NCBI GenBank assembly: GCA_038245435.1
Contig: JBBRSL010000019.1
Span: forward strand, 1-21,512
Reading direction: 5' to 3'
Source: JBBRSL01 sp038245435
GTDB taxonomy: Bacteria; Patescibacteriota; Saccharimonadia; Saccharimonadales; CAIOMD01
DNA length: 21,512 bases
In this document: piece by piece, positions 20,237 to 21,512 of the stretch
Position numbering within the stretch: the first letter of the stretch is position 1
Layout of the letters: each line of letters begins with the position of its first letter
Made by a program: the position numbers and the translations under genes
The notes under the pieces: model-generated
Seen by the model: only the letters and a program-made list of their open reading frames with translations
What the model was told of the DNA's origin: nothing
The model's database searches: none

Positions 20237-20455
20237 TTACCTATCTGCTAGGTTTTTTAGCGTTTGGCCATATTGTGCCTTAAATGCCTCATACTCAGTA
20301 TTGACCGTACCTTCACGAGTTGGCCCTAAAGCTTCAATAACGGATTTAACATGTGAGCCAGCCACAACCCCTGCCTTTGCTGCATCTTTTGCTGGGATAG
20401 TAACCGCCAAGCTACTGCCTACTTTTATAACTACTTTTTCGCTTGTTATCTTCAT
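20237..20455 (-). CDS. AbrB/MazE-type antitoxin
   Basis: A 72-residue protein. The first 45 residues (ITSEKVVIKVGSSLAVTIPA and AKAGVVAGSHV) form the swapped-hairpin AbrB/SpoVT DNA-binding domain. The C-terminal tail (residues 46-72) would contact the Doc-type toxin encoded immediately downstream. AbrB antitoxins paired with death-on-curing Fic toxins are common in small-genome bacteria. The ATG at 20455 lies 7 nt after a perfect TATAAT and has no Shine-Dalgarno sequence. No disruption is visible. Confidence 0.85.
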   Translation of the reverse strand: MKITSEKVVIKVGSSLAVTIPAKDAAKAGVVAGSHVKSVIEALGPTREGTVNTEYEAFKAQYGQTLKNLADR

Positions 20456-20462
20456 GCGTTTT

Positions 20463-20468
20463 ATTATA
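20463..20468 (-). promoter_or_regulatory. -10 box of the AbrB/Doc operon
   Basis: TATAAT on the minus strand ends 7 nt before the antitoxin ATG. A second TATAAT lies at 20474-20479. No matching -35 is seen. Confidence 0.6.
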
Positions 20469-20583
20469 AAAATATTATAATAGGTTTATGCTTATACCTA
20501 CCCTTTCGTTTAGGTAACGCCGTGTACTTTAGCTGGCTTACTACTTTACTCGGGCTTACTTTTGACGCATACTTGTATGCAAC

Positions 20584-20967
20584 ATGAGAGCTGCAAACAA
20601 ACATATATTTTTGCCAATTAGTGCGCTTTTTTTGGTTTTAACTTTTGCTGCACCTACTGTGATTGCACAGAGTTTTGGTGGGGGCGTTGGGTCTAGCCTT
20701 ACTGGCGCGTCGAGCGCAAGCGTGTTTCAGAACCCTGGTGGCACCGAACAAGGCGGTGTGAGCGCTCAGGGCTCTAATGCGGCCGTTTTACAGACATCAG
20801 GCCTGACTCTGTTGGCTGTGACCGGTGCGCCTGCTAGCGGAGCCCCTACTGGAGAATACGACGACATCAGCTCGAGTAACGAAATTTACCTGCTTGCTGC
20901 TGCTGCAGGCTTATTTGCAGTTGGTGTTTTACTACTGCTCTATCGTCAAATCAAAAACGCTTACTAA
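20584..20967 (+). CDS. Small secreted, membrane-anchored protein of unknown function
   Basis: A 127-residue protein with a cleavable-looking signal peptide (MRAANKHIFLPISALFLVLT and FAAPTVIAQS), a Gly/Ser/Ala/Thr-rich low-complexity middle (residues 31-97), and a C-terminal membrane helix (YLLAAAAGLFAVGVLLLLYR) followed by a short basic tail. This is a type I membrane protein with an exposed flexible stalk. No Cys and no LPxTG are present. GCATAC-TT-GTATGC, a palindrome, lies at 20567-20580, just before the ATG at 20584. No Shine-Dalgarno sequence is clear. It converges on jag. I do not recognise the family. Confidence 0.75.
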   Translation: MRAANKHIFLPISALFLVLTFAAPTVIAQSFGGGVGSSLTGASSASVFQNPGGTEQGGVSAQGSNAAVLQTSGLTLLAVTGAPASGAPTGEYDDISSSNEIYLLAAAAGLFAVGVLLLLYRQIKNAY

Positions 20968-21001
20968 TCTAGAACTTTAGATATATTGCTCTGTTTGGCT
21001 A

Positions 21002-21512
21002 TTATTTTTCGTCAGTCGGCAGTTCTTCGACTTCTTTTGGTTCTGCAATTTCAGCATCGCTTGCGACTGGCGCTTTGATAATAATGTGCCTGTCGCGACC
21101 AAAGCCAACCGATTCGGTTTCGAGCCCGTGATCACCTGCCACTTTGTGTACAATGCGCCTATCAGCTGGGTTCATGGGGCGGAGTTCGAACTGCTCGCCA
21201 CTTGATTTAACCTTTTCTACCCACCCAAGTGCGCGCTCGGATAGCTCGTCGGCACGGTGTTTTTTGTAGTCTGCAACATCAATATTTACCCGTGAATATT
21301 CGTATTCGTTATTGCGCAGCGCATTGCTGACAGTAAATTGCATTGCGCGTAGTGTTTCGCCGTTTTGGCCAATCAAAAAGCCATTCATATGTGTAGATGG
21401 TACCGAGAGCTCTATAACTTCGTCTTCGTGAGTTGCATGTACATCGGTATTTAACCCGAAAAACGACAGCAAATCTTCAAGATATTTCTTGGCATAATCT
21501 ATCGACTCATCC
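21002..21512 (-). CDS. jag: Jag/KhpB-like RNA-binding protein (KH and R3H domains), 5' end outside the window
   Basis: The reading frame continues upstream to the right edge as DESIDYAKKYLEDLLSFFG, so the real start lies at or just beyond position 21512. Visible domains are a Jag-type N-terminal helix, a KH domain (MNGFLIGQNGETLRAMQFTV, with the IGQNGETL loop), and an R3H domain (MNPADRRIVHKVAGDHGLET, with R-xxx-H). The acidic C-terminal tail is dispensable in the family. KhpB/Jag binds RNA and affects cell division and elongation. It is usually encoded beside yidC and rnpA near dnaA, which suggests that those genes lie beyond the edge. The start is incomplete here. Confidence 0.9.
   Translation of the reverse strand, partial: DESIDYAKKYLEDLLSFFGLNTDVHATHEDEVIELSVPSTHMNGFLIGQNGETLRAMQFTVSNALRNNEYEYSRVNIDVADYKKHRADELSERALGWVEKVKSSGEQFELRPMNPADRRIVHKVAGDHGLETESVGFGRDRHIIIKAPVASDAEIAEPKEVEELPTDEK

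Overview
The window looks like a chromosomal segment of a Patescibacteria/CPR bacterium, most likely Candidatus Saccharibacteria (TM7). This is inferred from the low G+C content, the KH-R3H (Jag) protein at the right edge, the short signal-peptide and prepilin-like proteins, the reduced type IV secretion genes, and start codons that often sit 6-8 nt behind a -10 box. No rRNA, tRNA or CRISPR array was seen.

Left part (1-9962) is a surface-polysaccharide locus. On the minus strand, reading right to left, it holds a cupin gene with its own promoter; an ABC-2 permease and Wzt-like ATPase pair for polymer export; a three-gene UDP-N-acetyl-6-deoxy-L-hexosamine pathway (FnlA/CapE-like dehydratase, RmlD-like reductase, FnlC/CapG-like 2-epimerase) linked by 4-nt overlaps; a methyltransferase; and the start of a GT2 glycosyltransferase that runs off the window. 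On the plus strand are two overlapping GT4 glycosyltransferases and one GT2 glycosyltransferase. Together these would make, assemble and export a glycan containing an N-acetylated 6-deoxy-L-hexosamine.

Middle part (9959-18405) is an accessory, partly decayed region. A prepilin-like gene (10204) is followed by a dead GT4 copy (11046). A dead copy of the prepilin-like gene (about 12136) lies further on, and an intact GT4 (17305) closes the region. This fits an old [prepilin-like + GT4] tandem duplication in which each copy lost a different member. Between the halves lie an RHH/RelE toxin-antitoxin pair, a type IV secretion remnant (short VirB2-like pilin and VirD4/TraG-like coupling ATPase), a replication-relaxation-like protein, and a wHTH-Fic protein whose catalytic His position is Gln.

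Right part (18517-21512) holds a DUF4143 ATPase behind two tandem perfect palindromes, an AbrB/Doc toxin-antitoxin pair whose toxin appears frameshifted at its start, a small secreted membrane-anchored protein, and the 3' part of jag. Jag normally sits in the rpmH-rnpA-yidC-jag cluster near the origin, so oriC may lie beyond the right edge.

The most notable signals are the repeated leaderless promoter layout, the tandem 32-bp-spaced palindromes at 19686-19748, the reciprocal decay of the duplicated gene pair, the altered Fic active site with a flanking inverted repeat, and the stem-loops at the 3' end of the coupling-protein gene.
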